Shown here one piece after another: positions 1 to 11,589 of a DNA stretch of 64,000 nucleotides. The position numbers were made by a program, and so were the translations under genes. This DNA is from Hyposmocoma kahamanoa (taxonomy: Eukaryota > Arthropoda > Insecta > Lepidoptera > Cosmopterigidae): the NCBI RefSeq assembly GCF_003589595.1, contig NW_020653855.1, forward strand, positions 1,941,441 to 2,005,440, in the 5' to 3' direction. The notes under the pieces were generated by a model. That model was given only the letters and a program-made list of their open reading frames with translations, was not told the origin of the DNA and searched no databases. Position 1 is the stretch's first letter, and the number at the start of each line of letters is the position of its first letter.

Positions 1-310
1 ACAGTTTACCAAATTTTGTGGGAGATTATGGCGCCGGGCAAACGTGTGTCTTGTGTAGGATACAAACAACTAGAAGAGAATAAATAATCTATTTTGCGGC
101 GACAGTGTCCGACTGCCGCAACCAGCGACTGTGTCGATTTCATATCACTTTTATGAAAATAGAATGTTCACTTTTGGTTTTATAATTTTATTAATTTTTG
201 CATTTGACTTCCATCTCTGTTGGAAAGTGTTCCATCTCACTTGATGGAACCAAACCAATAAGCTGAGAAAAATAAAGAAGAACAAAATAGTAACAATGCA
301 CGCACTAATA

Positions 311-480
311 GAGTCGTAGGTATTCCAGAACTCTACTCAATGCTCAAGTCAGGACTTGAGTATGATTTAAAGCACTAAAAATCATACTCAAGTCCTTGTC
401 ATTAGGGTTGTATTTCCAGTGCTCGAAATCATACTCAAGTCCTGACTTGAGCATTAAGTAGAGTTCTGGAATACGACCCT
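311..480. mobile_element. palindromic MITE F, copy 1
   Basis: Near-perfect inverted halves: attccagaactctactcaat ... gctcaagtcaggacttgagt, and the reverse at 440-475. Two further copies at 46334 and 53759. Confidence 0.7.
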
Positions 481-487
481 CAGTCCC

Positions 488-640
488 GAAGGAAACCCTG
501 CGAGCGCCATGAACACACACATATTACACCCAAACTCACGAGATAAATAAATATAGGTCATACAAATATTTCTCGGGAATCGAACCCGGGACCTCTGCGT
601 GGTAGTCCAGGATGGTATCCGTTCGGCCACGGCGGCAGTT
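488..640 (-). repeat. SINE A copy
   Basis: tRNA-derived SINE read on the minus strand. Head: ctgccgccgtggccgaacgg with B box ggttcgattcc, then atatttgtatgacctatatt and gtgtgtgttcatggc. Truncated at its 3' end. Confidence 0.75.
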
Positions 641-1184
641 CATAAATAAACGACTTTTTACAAAACATAATAAATTTACTAAAAATCAATATGAAATACC
701 ATCTGACACTTCCTACATCTGTTTTTGGTAGTAAGCAAGCGTTTTTTCCGACAACTTTCATTTCCGCTTCTACGTTTTGCACATAGTTTAGAGCGATCTA
801 TTTAAATATTTTTATTTTTGAAGAAAATCGAAAAGTAAAATGCAAATAATTATTAAAAGTCGTGGAACAAAGTCAAAGTACGATATAAACAATTAAATTA
901 TTATATTTATTAATGAATTTGACATTCACATATACATTAATTTACATTTATTAGTTATTACGAAACCATATTGATATTTCCTGTATACACTTGACATTGT
1001 TATTTATGATATTAGTGGAAGTGAACAACAATGTTTATTATCTATCAATAACACATATCTAAACTACTTATAACAGCTAGACACATAAAAAAATAAGAAA
1101 GCTTACAAATAGAAAATTTCGTTGAGGGCTGTACCTTGTAGCGGTTACTTTGCGACTTCTACCGGCTAAAACCCCACAGTGGCC

Positions 1185-1797
1185 TTCTCGGGTGCTCTAG
1201 TGGGAAGGATCCGGGATCGACTTTGCACACCGGAACCCCCCCCCCCCAGCACCTAGGAAGAGTTACGTCCTCCCCTCCTCTCCTCATGACGAAGCGAACA
1301 CACCGCCCCGTCGTCCTCCTTGCGGCTTATCTTACTGGCGAACGAAGCCACCGCTTCGATCGCCCGCAGCCGTGAAGGTACGCCGCCGCAGAGCGGGAAC
1401 GGCGAGGGCCGTACCCTAGGGCATCGTGCCTCAGTGGGCGCCACATCGGCGTTGGGTCTGAAGGCTATATAGAAGGCGAAGGCAGTTCGCTGCTCGCCTG
1501 ATCAGGGACTCTGGACAGGGACTCCGGAGCCTGCATTGCACGGCCTCACTCGTCTGGGGGGCGGCTCGGAGGACAATTGACCTGCCCTTCCGTTGGCGCG
1601 GGAGCCCTGGCCCAATGTAGGGCGGCCGGGCGGCGTCGTGGTGAATGTGCACCGACCCCACGGCGCCGACTCAACCGGCGGGAGGTAAACCCGGGGGGGG
1701 TTTTAGTGGGTCCAGTCTGGAGGGAGAGTCCCCATATAACCCCTGAGTCTCCCTGGGCTCAGGGGTATCTATAAAGATTTCCACCCCGTAAAAAAAA
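1185..1797. repeat. GC-rich block, probably a non-LTR retrotransposon piece
   Basis: A sharp GC-rich island in AT-rich DNA. It starts near cagtggccttctcgggtgct, contains a C-run (1229-1239), and ends ttccaccccgtaaaaaaaat, i.e. with a short A-tail. Several 60-75-codon frames exist on both strands but none shows a known domain. The A-tail suggests the 3' part of a GC-rich LINE; this is inference. Confidence 0.4.
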
Positions 1798-2277
1798 TGC
1801 CTTCGTGCCCAGAAGGCTAGTAACATTTCCCCTTTGAATTGCTGAATTTATTCTTTGGCAGAAATAGCCAGGCTTGTGGTCACCGAAGTTTCGCCTGTGG
1901 CCCCCAGGGACCCAGGCTTTCAACCGCAAAAGGCACAAAGCTGTAGCACTGGGCAAGGTTGGCGTATTTGAGTCCTGAGAGGTTGTTAGTATTTTACAAA
2001 AAACCCTGTATAACGTTGAATAACATTGTTTTAAATATTATTACAACCCACTAACCTGTAATTCGTGCACTAGTAGACAATGTCACGGACAAACTGAAGA
2101 GAATGTTATTTAACACGAGGATACTTATAATGATAAAGTAATCACTGTTCAGTAGAGTGCCCATGAATTTCAATTCTGCAATATTAAATGGGTGTAACTG
2201 AGTGCACAAAAAGCTGGCAGTGAGGCAATGTAGATGTCACTTTTGAGTCTCCGGTTCGGTTCTTTAATTTAGTTTCA

Positions 2278-2365
2278 TGTTTTTTTTTTAAATAACTAAG
2301 TGATAGGACGAACAAGTCGTGCGCCTGATGGTAAGCGACACGCCTGAAGAGGTGTAAACCGCTGA
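2278..2365 (+). repeat. family C repeat, 5' fragment
   Basis: T-run, then gataggacgaacaagtcgtg and cgcctgatggtaagcgacac. A high-copy SINE-like interspersed repeat with about a dozen copies in this window. Confidence 0.6.
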
Positions 2366-2547
2366 TGTGCCGTAACCAAGTTCACAGATAAAATAGAATA
2401 CTTCCATCCAATTAATTTATTTCATAATTGAAGCCAAAAGAAAGGCTTTAACAAGAAAAAGGTATAAAAAACAGGTACAACGCTACAAAACACTCCCTAC
2501 TTACAAAAAAGTTAAAAACGGGAGACAGACTTACCCCGAAAGGGCTA

Positions 2548-2748
2548 TATAATAATAACGCCACACACTCGACATAGCCTAGGGAAACCCTGTGTCGCGG
2601 GTGCCATGGACACACACCACAAATTACACCCAAACTCACGAGAGAAATAAATGTAGGCCATACAAATATTTCTCCCGGCCCGGGAATCGAACCCGGGGAC
2701 CTCTGCGTGGCAGTCCGGTATGGTAACCGTTCGGCCACGGAGGCAGTT
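2548..2748 (-). repeat. SINE A copy
   Basis: About 200 bp: head ctgcctccgtggccgaacgg, B box ggttcgattcc, cctacatttatttctctcgt, tccatggcacccgcgacaca, and an att-repeat tail (2548-2560). Confidence 0.8.
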
Positions 2749-3029
2749 AAGGCTATACAATAAGCGAAAGAGTTATACAATATGACTAAGTTAGATTGGT
2801 ATTAAAATTGGCACATGATTGAGGTCGGGTAATAAAAAAGGAAAAAGGATCAAGATTAGACGAGTACACTGCTCGCTTCTGCGATTCAGCAGAGAGTCAC
2901 GACGGGACGAAACACAATGAGAATGACGAGGCAAAGGAGTTAAAGAACGATTCAAAATTTGAAAACAAGTGACCAGGAACCAGAGAAAAGGTGATAGAAA
3001 GGTGGGATGACGATGGAAGGAGGTCGCAC

Positions 3030-3238
3030 CGTCACACGCCTGTTCATAGGAGTTGCAGTACCACTCAGAGCTTTAAATCACAAAGATCTGAAGGACACTG
3101 CCACTGCGCCCGACACCCTGAGACATAAGTGACGAGTCCGGAACGCAGTAGCGCTCACACTACAGCTTGACGGCAGAAATATGTAAGATGGCTGTAGTTT
3201 CCTTCATGAACTCGTTAATAAGGAGCTCTACTGCTATT
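3030..3238 (+). repeat. family C repeat
   Basis: gttgcagtaccactcagagc, taaatcacaaagatctgaag, gagacataagtg ... and the common end aaggagctctactgctatta. Confidence 0.65.
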
Positions 3239-3539
3239 AAATGTGTTAACGAAAGCTATATTCATCAAGTATTTAGTGTATAATCTCAGTACGGAGTACT
3301 AAAAAAACCGACCTCAAAAGTACGTGGAATTACGTCTATTTGCTAAGTTTTATTGGAGTATCTTTAAATTCGCCACTATACAGGACTTGATACTGGAGAT
3401 AATAAAAATCCGTTCTCACTACTCAAAGAATATTGAGAGATAAACGCCTTGAATTGGAGAAATAGCAAAATCAACCACTAAAATAATTGCTCGTTAAGAA
3501 AATTTAGGCGCTATTTATAAAAAATGAATCTTCATGCGT

Positions 3540-3690
3540 GAATAGCCACCCTTAGAGGTGGATCATTTCCAACAAAAAAAGAATCATGAAAATCGGTTCA
3601 CAAATACCAGAGTTATCGCATAACATACATACAAAAAAACAGTCGAATTGAGAACCTCCTTCTTTTTTGAAGTCGGTTAAAAATGTTTAT
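3540..3690 (+). repeat. LINE 3' UTR-like tail (aatcggttcac ... gaagtcggtt)
   Basis: gaatcatgaaaatcggttca caaat ... acagtcgaattgagaacctc cttcttttttgaagtcggtt. The same tail recurs at 7700-7840 and 49290-49390. No ORF attached. Confidence 0.5.
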
Positions 3691-3876
3691 TTAAGTTACC
3701 GATTTCATTGCTCTATAAGCATATTAGTAACTTACCGATTTGATTTGGGTATAATCAAATAAGGACAAAATGACAACACTAAAAGATATTGGTGGGATTA
3801 AAAAAAAAGAAAAAGATGACAGATTAGCTCTTTAATCATATAAGGAGAGAACGGGGGATATTATTTGATTATAAGA

Positions 3877-4235
3877 CTGCAGTACTAATTAATATGTTTT
3901 AGTTTATTCTAATTTCTATTATTAATTAATAATAAATTGAACGTAATAAAAATTCATTCAATAAAATAATTTGTAAAACTTAATGTAGCGTAAATTGGAA
4001 TGTTTTCTTTGTAAAATAAAAAATAAGGTATTTGATTAATAACTATTGTAACTATAGTGAAAAAATAGGGTGGTTTGCATTAATATTAGACATAACTGGT
4101 TGAAGACTGTACCACCTCAGTCAACCGTGACCATAGGACCTGTAAAGGGCCCGAAACGTCGGTTTGTTTGAAAAAACAAATACACGTGATTTAAATCCGG
4201 AAAAATAGTTTCATTTGCTATGAATGATACTTTGT
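3877..4235 (+). repeat. family D repeat (foldback/Penelope-like?), long form
   Basis: gactgcagtactaattaata ... ttgcattaatattagacata, ctggttgaagactgtaccac, then ggacctgtaaagggcccgaa acgtcgg and gatttaaatccggaaaaata. The same long unit recurs at 13985 and, reversed, at 8138. Confidence 0.6.
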
Positions 4236-4495
4236 TACACCTAGTATAAAAAGGCATGTCTCTGATTACGGCCCCTTGGTGTAACAAGGACACAAGTGAT
4301 CATACGCCAAAAGTGTCTTTATAACATTAAAGTCATAAAAATAATACGATTTACATCAAAGAAGTTAACGAAGGTCATTTCGTCGCCTCACTTTCTCAAA
4401 CTCCTATCTTAAAGCACAAAGTATATACTTAAATGCATTGTAAATACGAATTTGCAGGCTCATTTCACATCACATTTCCTTCATATTATTCACAC

Positions 4496-4874
4496 CTTAG
4501 AATAATAACGCATAGAAACCTAGTCCGCACACGCTAAGTGAGGCAAATTGAAGCGCGCCAAAAGGGCCTACACGAGCGGGCGGGCCTTCAGTGCTCAAGG
4601 TCAACTTGCACCGCGAACAGCTCAAGAATTTTAGCTAAAAATGACGAAATGTACGGTAAATGAGTGTAAAAATACGTCAGACAAACATAAAATAGATACT
4701 AACATCACATTCCACAAGGAGTAACGCGTTTCAACTTGTATTTTTATATAAATATTCACTAAAACCGAAAATTAACCTACAACTAAAACTAGCCTACATG
4801 AATTTGATTTTTGCCTCACTTGAGACAGTTCGTTTGATATGAAACTATCATTTTCTATGCGTTATTATTCTAAG
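4496..4874 (+). mobile_element. 379-bp MITE with THAP-domain remnant, 8-bp TSD (copy 1)
   Basis: Ends are cttagaataataacgcatag and its reverse complement, flanked by the perfect duplication attcacac (4488-4495 and 4875-4882). Inside, ATG at 4641 opens a 27-codon frame reading MTKCTVNECKNTSDKHKI then NITFHKE and stop at 4724. C-x4-C plus FHK fits the start of a THAP zinc finger. P-superfamily elements encode a THAP transposase and make 8-bp duplications, so this looks like an internally deleted P-type element. Confidence 0.8.
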
Positions 4875-5025
4875 ATTCACACACTGACTTTTGCCTATTC
4901 TTAAAATAATGCACCCAAATTAACACCCTTGATAAGAAATTTAAAATAAATAGAAAGTTTGCCATCTCCTGATAGAATACACTTTATAGAATACGAGTTT
5001 GAGAAAGTGAAGCATCGATTTGGTC

Positions 5026-5150
5026 ATATCGAAAGCTCAGCCGGTTAGAGCTATACTACGGTGCAGTATGGTCGTGGGGTTAAGTCCCATCGGGTCGTAA
5101 AAGATTTTCTACGTCTTCGATCTTTGTATTAACAATCATATCGTTATCGA
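5026..5150 (+). repeat. tRNA-like SINE with SINE B tail but a different head
   Basis: Head gaaagctcagccggttagag ... ggggttaagtcccatcgggt (A and B box-like), then aagattttctacgtcttcga and the common tail cgatctttgtattaa. The acceptor arms do not pair, so it is a retroposed head and not a tRNA gene. Confidence 0.55.
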
Positions 5151-5662
5151 TTCGTTTCGTTGGTAGAATGTTACCTTAGAAACCTCTGTAATGAAAACTT
5201 ATCATTTTTGCAGATGTGGCCATATTTTTTAAAGCCTACATCCAATTTCTACTCGAGTAGCCTATGGGTGAGGTAGGTATACGTAACGTGCCTATAGCGC
5301 CCTGCGCGTTCAATATAACAACGCATTTAGAGTGCTGATGGGATTATCAAACTGCAGTACCTCGGCCATGTTTGCGGAAGCTCACACGGACAGCTTCCAC
5401 GTCGTAATACGGAAGAAGATTGTCTCGCCGGTGAGTCGCGTGAGGCAAGTCCCAACAGCATTCTAAGCGCAATATCGGGAAGTTTTAACTGTCCAATAGT
5501 CAAATTCTGGATAGAGTAAATTAAGGGCGTAGCCCAATTTATAGTGTAGGAATAAATTAAGTCAGCACTGTATTATACCAAGCTTGTTTTTAAATTCTCG
5601 TACTAAAATACTATGGGTATTTTTGATGGGTGGGATATTACATCATGGGTGCGAATTTAGGG

Positions 5663-5814
5663 CTAAGAGTGGTTACACACGGGGACTTTAAGCGGCGATG
5701 CAAACGCACGATTGCATCGATGGAAACGCGCGATTCACTTATAAATCACTAGAGTAGCGATGCAAATGCATGTTTTCATCGCTGCTTAATGTCGCGCGTG
5801 TGTAACCGCTCTAA
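5663..5814. mobile_element. short fold-back MITE (agagtggttacacac)
   Basis: Ends agagtggttacacacg and cgtgtgtaaccgctct are inverted. The inner arms gcgatgcaaacgcac / gatgcaaatgcatg are direct-like. A related single end is at 13764-13786. Confidence 0.6.
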
Positions 5815-6530
5815 GATCAACTGAGATTATGTTCGTTGATATATCGTTTATTAGACTTTTAAAAAAACTCATGGTCACTGTAAATGTATATATATGTCAG
5901 CGATAAACCCCCTCCAAGTTTTGTTATTTTCGCTTATCGGACTATATGATTGAAATTTGGTTGTATCCCGATTGGTTCGGTAAAAGTTTCAATACGTCAG
6001 AACACGTAGGTTGGGATGGTCGACAGTGAACCAGGTGTACAGTATGAACCGCGCCAATAACCCAGAAACGCGATATTGGTTTTTACATTTCAGTTGGTTG
6101 CCCAAAACTTAATATAACCAAAAACGGCATTGTATTTCACAACTTTTATAAAGTACAATATTTTGCTGATGATTGTAATAGTCTGCACCTTTGGTTCATT
6201 GTGTACCAGCCCCCGGTTCAATGAGTACCATGGGGTTTGCACAGTGAACCATTTCAGTCCATAGATCCAGAGCTGTAGCTCTTGAAAATTTTGATGGTCT
6301 TTGTCGACCTACGCATTCTTCTCCCTACATGACGTCTGGTCTGGGCCGTGAAAACTGCTCATTCTAGGAAGTCGTCATTCTTGACATACAATCGCATTAC
6401 GTTGGTCAGAAAAACCTGTAACGTTAATGTAATAATAGCAAAAATTGATTATATAAAATATAAGATACAATGAAAATATTAAAGCATTACACATATCGCA
6501 CTTACACGCTACCATGCATGCTAATATAAA

Positions 6531-7512
6531 GGGTGTCCTAAAATAATAAATAAAATTAAAAAAACAGAGGTTTATAATTAAAAATGGTTATTTTTTTATC
6601 CATGAAGTACACGGTATAGGGTTATTTGTGTGATAAAGCATGTCGAGTAAATCGCTTCCACGGCTTGCTGGCACATTAGCACTCTTTTCAAGAAATTTTC
6701 GATGACTGAATCACGTTGATATAGACCTCAATTCCTCTTTCAAGACGGTGGGTCAAAAAAAGTCATGATCTGGGCGGCCAATTCTGATTGTTAAAATGGT
6801 AAACTTCACGACCAGGAAATGACTCGTGAAGTAATTGCATTGTTTCTCGTGCTGTATAGCACGTGCCACGGTCTTGTTGAAACTTTATGTCATCCACATT
6901 TAACAAGCCAATCACCCACGCCTTGACGGTGGAAATTGAGAACTGTATTAACTAGGTTCAATCACAGTATGCAAAATGGTCATCGAAAATTTCATGAAAA
7001 AAGTGCAAATGTAACCCTATACCCTTAGAATAATAACGCATAGAAACCTAGTCCGCACACGCTAAGTGAGGCAAATTGAAGCGCGCCAGAAGGGCCTACA
7101 CGAGCAGGCGGACCGTCAGTGCTCAAGGTCAACTTGCACCGCTAACAGCTCAAGAATTTTAACTAAAAATGACGAAATGTGTGGTAAGTGAGTGTAAAAA
7201 TACGTCAGACAAACATAAAATAAATACTAACATCACATTCCACAAGGAAGTAATGCGTTTCAACTTGTATTTTTATATAAATATTCACTAAAACCGAAAA
7301 TTAACCTACAACTGAAACTAGCCTACATTAATTTGATTTTTGCCTCACTTGTGACAGTTGGTTTGATATGAAACTATCATTCTATGCGTTATTATTCTAA
7401 GCCTTATACCATTGTACATACTTCATGGATGAATAAAAAAATTACAATTTTTAATTACAAACCTGCGTTTTCTATCAAAAATTACTTCTTGCGTAAATTT
7501 TGCGACACCGTA
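6531..7512 (-). mobile_element. Tc1/mariner-type relic with long inverted repeats, split by a MITE
   Basis: The ends (gggtgtcctaaaat and, reversed, cggtgtcgcaaaat) and about 60 bp inside them are inverted repeats, sharing ggtttrtaattaaaaat and atccatgaagta. On the minus strand near 6891-6765 a piece of transposase reads FQQDRGTCYTARETMQLLHE, then SFPGREVY ... NNQNWPPRS before a stop. This is the block around the second catalytic aspartate of IS630/Tc1-mariner-like enzymes. The rest is deleted. A 378-bp P-type MITE (7024-7401) is inserted in the right inverted repeat. Confidence 0.72.
7024..7401 (+). mobile_element. 378-bp THAP-remnant MITE (copy 2)
   Basis: Nearly identical to the copy at 4496. 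The frame from ATG 7169 reads MTKCVVSECKNTSDKHKI, then NTNITFHKEVMRFN, running past the stop seen in copy 1 because of one extra base. Flanks are an imperfect 9-mer (ccctatacc / ccttatacc). It is inserted into the inverted repeat of the Tc1/mariner relic. Confidence 0.78.
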
Positions 7513-7689
7513 TAGCATAAGTTCACAAACTTTTCGATTTACCGCCCTTTTAGGCAAGATAAACAAATTTCAACGCGGTGGGCGTCACAAACACCACAAA
7601 AAATAATTAAAAACACTTGTACAATTCTGTCTTTTTTTTATATTAACTTAATACAAAAAATCACATGGAAAAAAATATAAATTTACGGT

Positions 7690-7840
7690 GAGGTTTGAGG
7701 CTTAGAGGTGGAATACTTTCTTCAAATTTAAATGGGTTTACTGACCCTCTTTCCAAGAAAAAACGAATCATCAAAATCGGTTCACAAAAGAAAAACAGTC
7801 AAATTCAGAACCTACTCCTTTTTTGAAGTCGATTTAAAAA
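7690..7840 (+). repeat. LINE 3' UTR-like tail
   Basis: aaaacgaatcatcaaaatcg gttcacaaaa ... caaattcagaacctactcct tttttgaagtcg. Same family as 3540. Confidence 0.5.
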
Positions 7841-8137
7841 AATATTTCTACATTACGAAGTTACCATTCCTTCAACGTTAATTTTATATAACATCTTATT
7901 TAGCATAATAATAACAAAAACTAAATCATTTTACAAGTTTGTTTTGTAAGGAATGTTTACAGCAATTGGTTTTATCTTTATAAAATATGCTTTGAACTGT
8001 TATAACCTGTACTTAGCTGATAAACCAAAAGATAAGTGGTATAGTTACGTAATTTTAATTTAATAATAACCATATGTAAATGTTCATGTGCTTTTAGGTG
8101 TTTTTTTTGAATGTCATGATGATATTCAAGTAACGAG

Positions 8138-8465
8138 TTCTTAGGTTTTCGCGATTGTTACACATAGGAAATGAAACTATTTTTCCGGATTTAAATCGCG
8201 TATATTTGTTTTTCAAACTAACCAACGTTTAGGGCCCTTTACAGGTCCAATGGTCACGGTTGACTGAGGTGGTCATCAACCAGTTATGTCTAATATTAAT
8301 GCAAACCACCGTATTTTTTCACTATAGTTACAAAAGTTATTAATTAAATACATTATTTTTAATTTTACAAAGGAACATTCCAATTTACGCTACATTACGC
8401 TTTACTAATTATTTTACTGAATTAATTTTTATTAATTTTTTATTAAATTGATATTCAATTCTTTT
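8138..8465 (-). repeat. family D repeat, long form, minus strand
   Basis: gagttcttaggttttcgcga, ttgttacacataggaaatga, ... gggccctttacaggtccaat ... the long A/T-rich body to about 8465. Confidence 0.6.
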
Positions 8466-8615
8466 TTGTGAAATTACTCCACTAAAGACTTTTTAGCTGT
8501 AGCGCCATCTATGAGAAATCTATAAAAGTATTTCGTTACCCAGTTACGCTTACGCACCTTTGCAGCTACCAGCCCTGGCTAGAGATGTCGCTATTCACTG
8601 TAATTAAGTGTTTTA
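8440..8615 (-). repeat. SINE B body fragment
   Basis: gtgaaattactccacta, then actttttagctgtagcgcca ... gctagagatgtcgctattca in reverse orientation. No tRNA-like head. Confidence 0.55.
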
Positions 8616-8810
8616 TTGAATGTCAGGATGTTTCATGTTTTGGTTCATGTGTTTGTTTACTTATTACAAACCATTTACGTCCCACCGCTTGGCACGGTGC
8701 TCCGTACTTAAAAAAACTTCATGTAAGAAACAGATTACTTATTATATGAAGTCTTACTAAAATGAACGGACGTGTACGGAATACTGCTACCAACTGGCTA
8801 CCTTGGATTC

Positions 8811-9330
8811 AATTGACAAGCGCGTTAATAGAGGCTTATAGGTGACTCGGAATTAGTAGAGGCGAAGCTGAAGAGCCTTGAACACCGCCGTAAAGTAGCC
8901 TGCGATATTCTACAGGATATATCACGGAGAGTGTGGGATGGAATTGCATAATTGGATTCCGCTTTCCCTTTTCCATTATCGGGGGACTAGACGTGGGCTG
9001 GGATTCCACCCCTATGTTGTGGATATTCCCGGGATTCGCACGAAGCCTTCATTGGCGAGCGGCTAGAGAATGGAATTCCTTACCTGCGGACTTATTCACC
9101 GAACGCTATATCTCGGACCTTTTCAAGGCGAGAATTAATAGGCATTATTTTGGCGTGTATACTACATCGTCAATTAACGAAATAAAAAATTGTTTTGCAT
9201 ATTTGGGTCGAGCAAGTTTCTGCAATTTGTTCCATGGAACAAATTTGATTATGCAATTTCAAAGTGCAAAAACGGATCCGTTTATTCTTCCATACGACTT
9301 CGCCCAGAACATGTAACTGAAGTACTATCT
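8811..9330 (+). pseudogene. LINE C-terminal fragment (EHRRKVA ... EWNSLPADLF)
   Basis: In changing frames it reads LKSLEHRRKVACDILQDISR, then a zone matching the [17 protein letters not shown] block of the copy at 39425, and finally WRAAREWNSLPADLFTERYI plus SDLFKARINRHYFGVY. This is the C-terminus of a non-LTR ORF2. The frame from 8933 to 9316 is partly out of the original frame. At least four other pieces of this family occur in the window. Confidence 0.7.
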
Positions 9331-10107
9331 TATATTATTGCATAATAGTTATTTGTTATGCAAGGCTGCAAAGTTTTATTTATTTATTTCCAAACTTAAT
9401 CTATTATTAAAGGTTATCCACCCAATGAAATATACCAGCAAAATTACAACATGTAACATAAGATATAAAGGTTCTTTGTGAATACACTCAGAGAACAATG
9501 GAACAGATCCTATTCGATATTTGTTCAGGGTGTGCAATGTGCGCGTTAACGGACATTTCGTCATGAGACGCTGAACTACTTCTACGCGGTAATCCAGTAG
9601 CGGTGGATGACGTCACCCCACATCTAAGCCTAATACCCATAGCAGCATAGCATACCTCTGATTACCTTCAACACGTACATTGCTTATAGTTGTTGCTTGA
9701 CTTGAGTGCTTGTATTGAAACCTTAGCAAGCGAAGGATTCTAAGGTTCAAAAATAGAATCCTGAGCTAGCGAGAGTTTCAAGGCACGAGACGCAAAACAA
9801 CTTTGCTGACGAACAAAACATACAACTTTTCACTTCACTATAGTGAGGAAAATGGTAGATGAAATAAAAACAATTGAACTATAACAAATCAGTTTTAATA
9901 AACAAAATAATTTATCGTATAAATATGAATTGAAAATTTTATATCAACAATAATAAGAATAAAAATATACCAACGGATTTATATTACGTAAATAGTGCAC
10001 GACAAATCGCGTAGTTGAACGTGTTATTGTTTTTTTTTTCATTGAAAGAAAAAGTTAGGTACAGTCCATCGTCAAGTTCGAATTTCAAAAACATTTTCCA
10101 CGCTAGC

Positions 10108-10292
10108 CATTGACTTACAATTATATGGACGTCGGATCCGCGGTAAAAAGTGTCCGAACTTATAGGGCGTTAAAATCGTATACAGAGCGTCATTCACGCT
10201 TTAGTCTTCGTTTGTTCGACTGACAGCGAAGCAAGCAAAATTAAACAGTACTGCGATGACATTACAATTTAAATTCAACGTTTTAGCTTTTT
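10108..10292. mobile_element. truncated copy of the hAT-like MITE
   Basis: Starts cattgacttacaattatatg (the other end of the family, inverted orientation) and is cut after about 185 bp at gttttagctttttca. Confidence 0.65.
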
Positions 10293-10460
10293 CAGAGAAA
10301 TACATTTGTGTTCCGGTTTCTAATAATGGGCTCGTAAAAATATGAGCTCCCTAATATTGTTTAGTCATCAACATCATGCAACGTTAAAGAAGGGTCCAAA
10401 GTGATCATTATCATCGATAATAAATTATCGTGATAATTATCTTCGTAATTATAAAATTAA

Positions 10461-10685
10461 TTATAATAATAATAATAATAACGCACACACTCAACATAGC
10501 CCCGCACTAGGGAAACCCTGTGTCGCGGGTGCCATGGACACACACATAGACAACCACAAATTGCACCCAAACTCACGAGAGAAATAAATGTAGGCCATAC
10601 AAATATTTCTCCCGGCCCGGGAATCGAACCCGGGGACCTCTGCGTGGCAGTCCGGTATGGTAACCGTTCGGCCACGGAGCCAGTT
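10461..10685 (-). repeat. SINE A copy, full length
   Basis: Complete copy with tRNA-like head at 10600-10685 and a (att)n tail at 10461-10482. Frames of about 87 codons in it are repeat artefacts. Confidence 0.82.
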
Positions 10686-11050
10686 TTTTTTTGGAAACTG
10701 GAACAACAAAATGCTACTGCCATTATGTCGTGCCATGTATCCGTGACATATCAAAGTGTGACAAATGTCAATCTTAAATAAAAGTTACAAACGAAATCGT
10801 TTTCTCACTGGTTGTCATTTTAAGGCATAAGGCAATAATTAGAGAGATAAAACCTTAGATAAAACTACGAATCAGAATGGATAATTAACACGATAATTTA
10901 TCTAATAAAATAAATATCTTCATATTATTTCGAACCCTGCACCATGAAATTTAGTAAGTCAATTAATGTGTGAAATAATTAGCAGTTAATTTCGATACTG
11001 TGTGAAAGAGAAAGCAGTTAGATCTTTCTACAGCGAAATATGCGTGCAAA

Positions 11051-11417
11051 GCGCCTTAGGTTCCTATTATATCGTGACGTTTTATTTATCGTTGGACGAC
11101 TGTCGCGTCTAGCATGTTCCCATATCATGACTATCTGTCGTAACTGTGTTGTGGACGTTTATTTCATCGTAGAACGACTGTCGTATCTAGCTGTTCCCAG
11201 TAGATCGTAGAGAGTAGGTTTGCGCGACAGAATCGTTTGAAGCTACGATTATCTGTCGTGACATTTTTGTCGTGACGTTTTATTTTACGCGACTGTCATT
11301 TTAGCTTTTCCCATTATCTCGTATTTTACTATTTGTGACAACTTCATTTAAATATACAAGTCACGACACTTTAAACTGCACGACTATTTGTCGTCACGAC
11401 ACGATGGGAACGCGCCC
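11051..11417. repeat. fold-back element with internal tandem units
   Basis: Ends are imperfect inverted repeats (gcgccttaggttcctattat ... cgtgacg / cgtcacgacacgatgggaac gcgcc). Inside, three imperfect units beginning near 11075, 11153 and 11268 share gacgttttattt, acgactgtcg and tagctgttccca. Confidence 0.5.
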
Positions 11418-11589
11418 TTATAAATTGCTCAGCAGGAACGCACCTATAAAAACACAACCATATATTATTTTATACCAGCTAACACTTTAGCAATCACGGT
11501 TGAAAGCTACAGGGAAACGTTCTGACGTTTTAAGGCAACCAGCTTTCATGCCTTACGTAAAATAAATAACGGACAAAATCGGTAGGTAC

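Noticed and set aside
5030..5105. Possible tRNA gene (A and B box-like strings)
   Set aside because: Acceptor and D/anticodon arms do not pair well, and the 3' part runs into a SINE tail shared with other copies. The tRNA-like heads in SINE A, SINE B and the 50800 SINE were rejected for the same reason.
10457..10754. Frames of 87-88 codons with similar protein in several places ([15 protein letters not shown])
   Set aside because: All fall in SINE A copies; the similarity comes from the tRNA-like head and body, not from a protein family.
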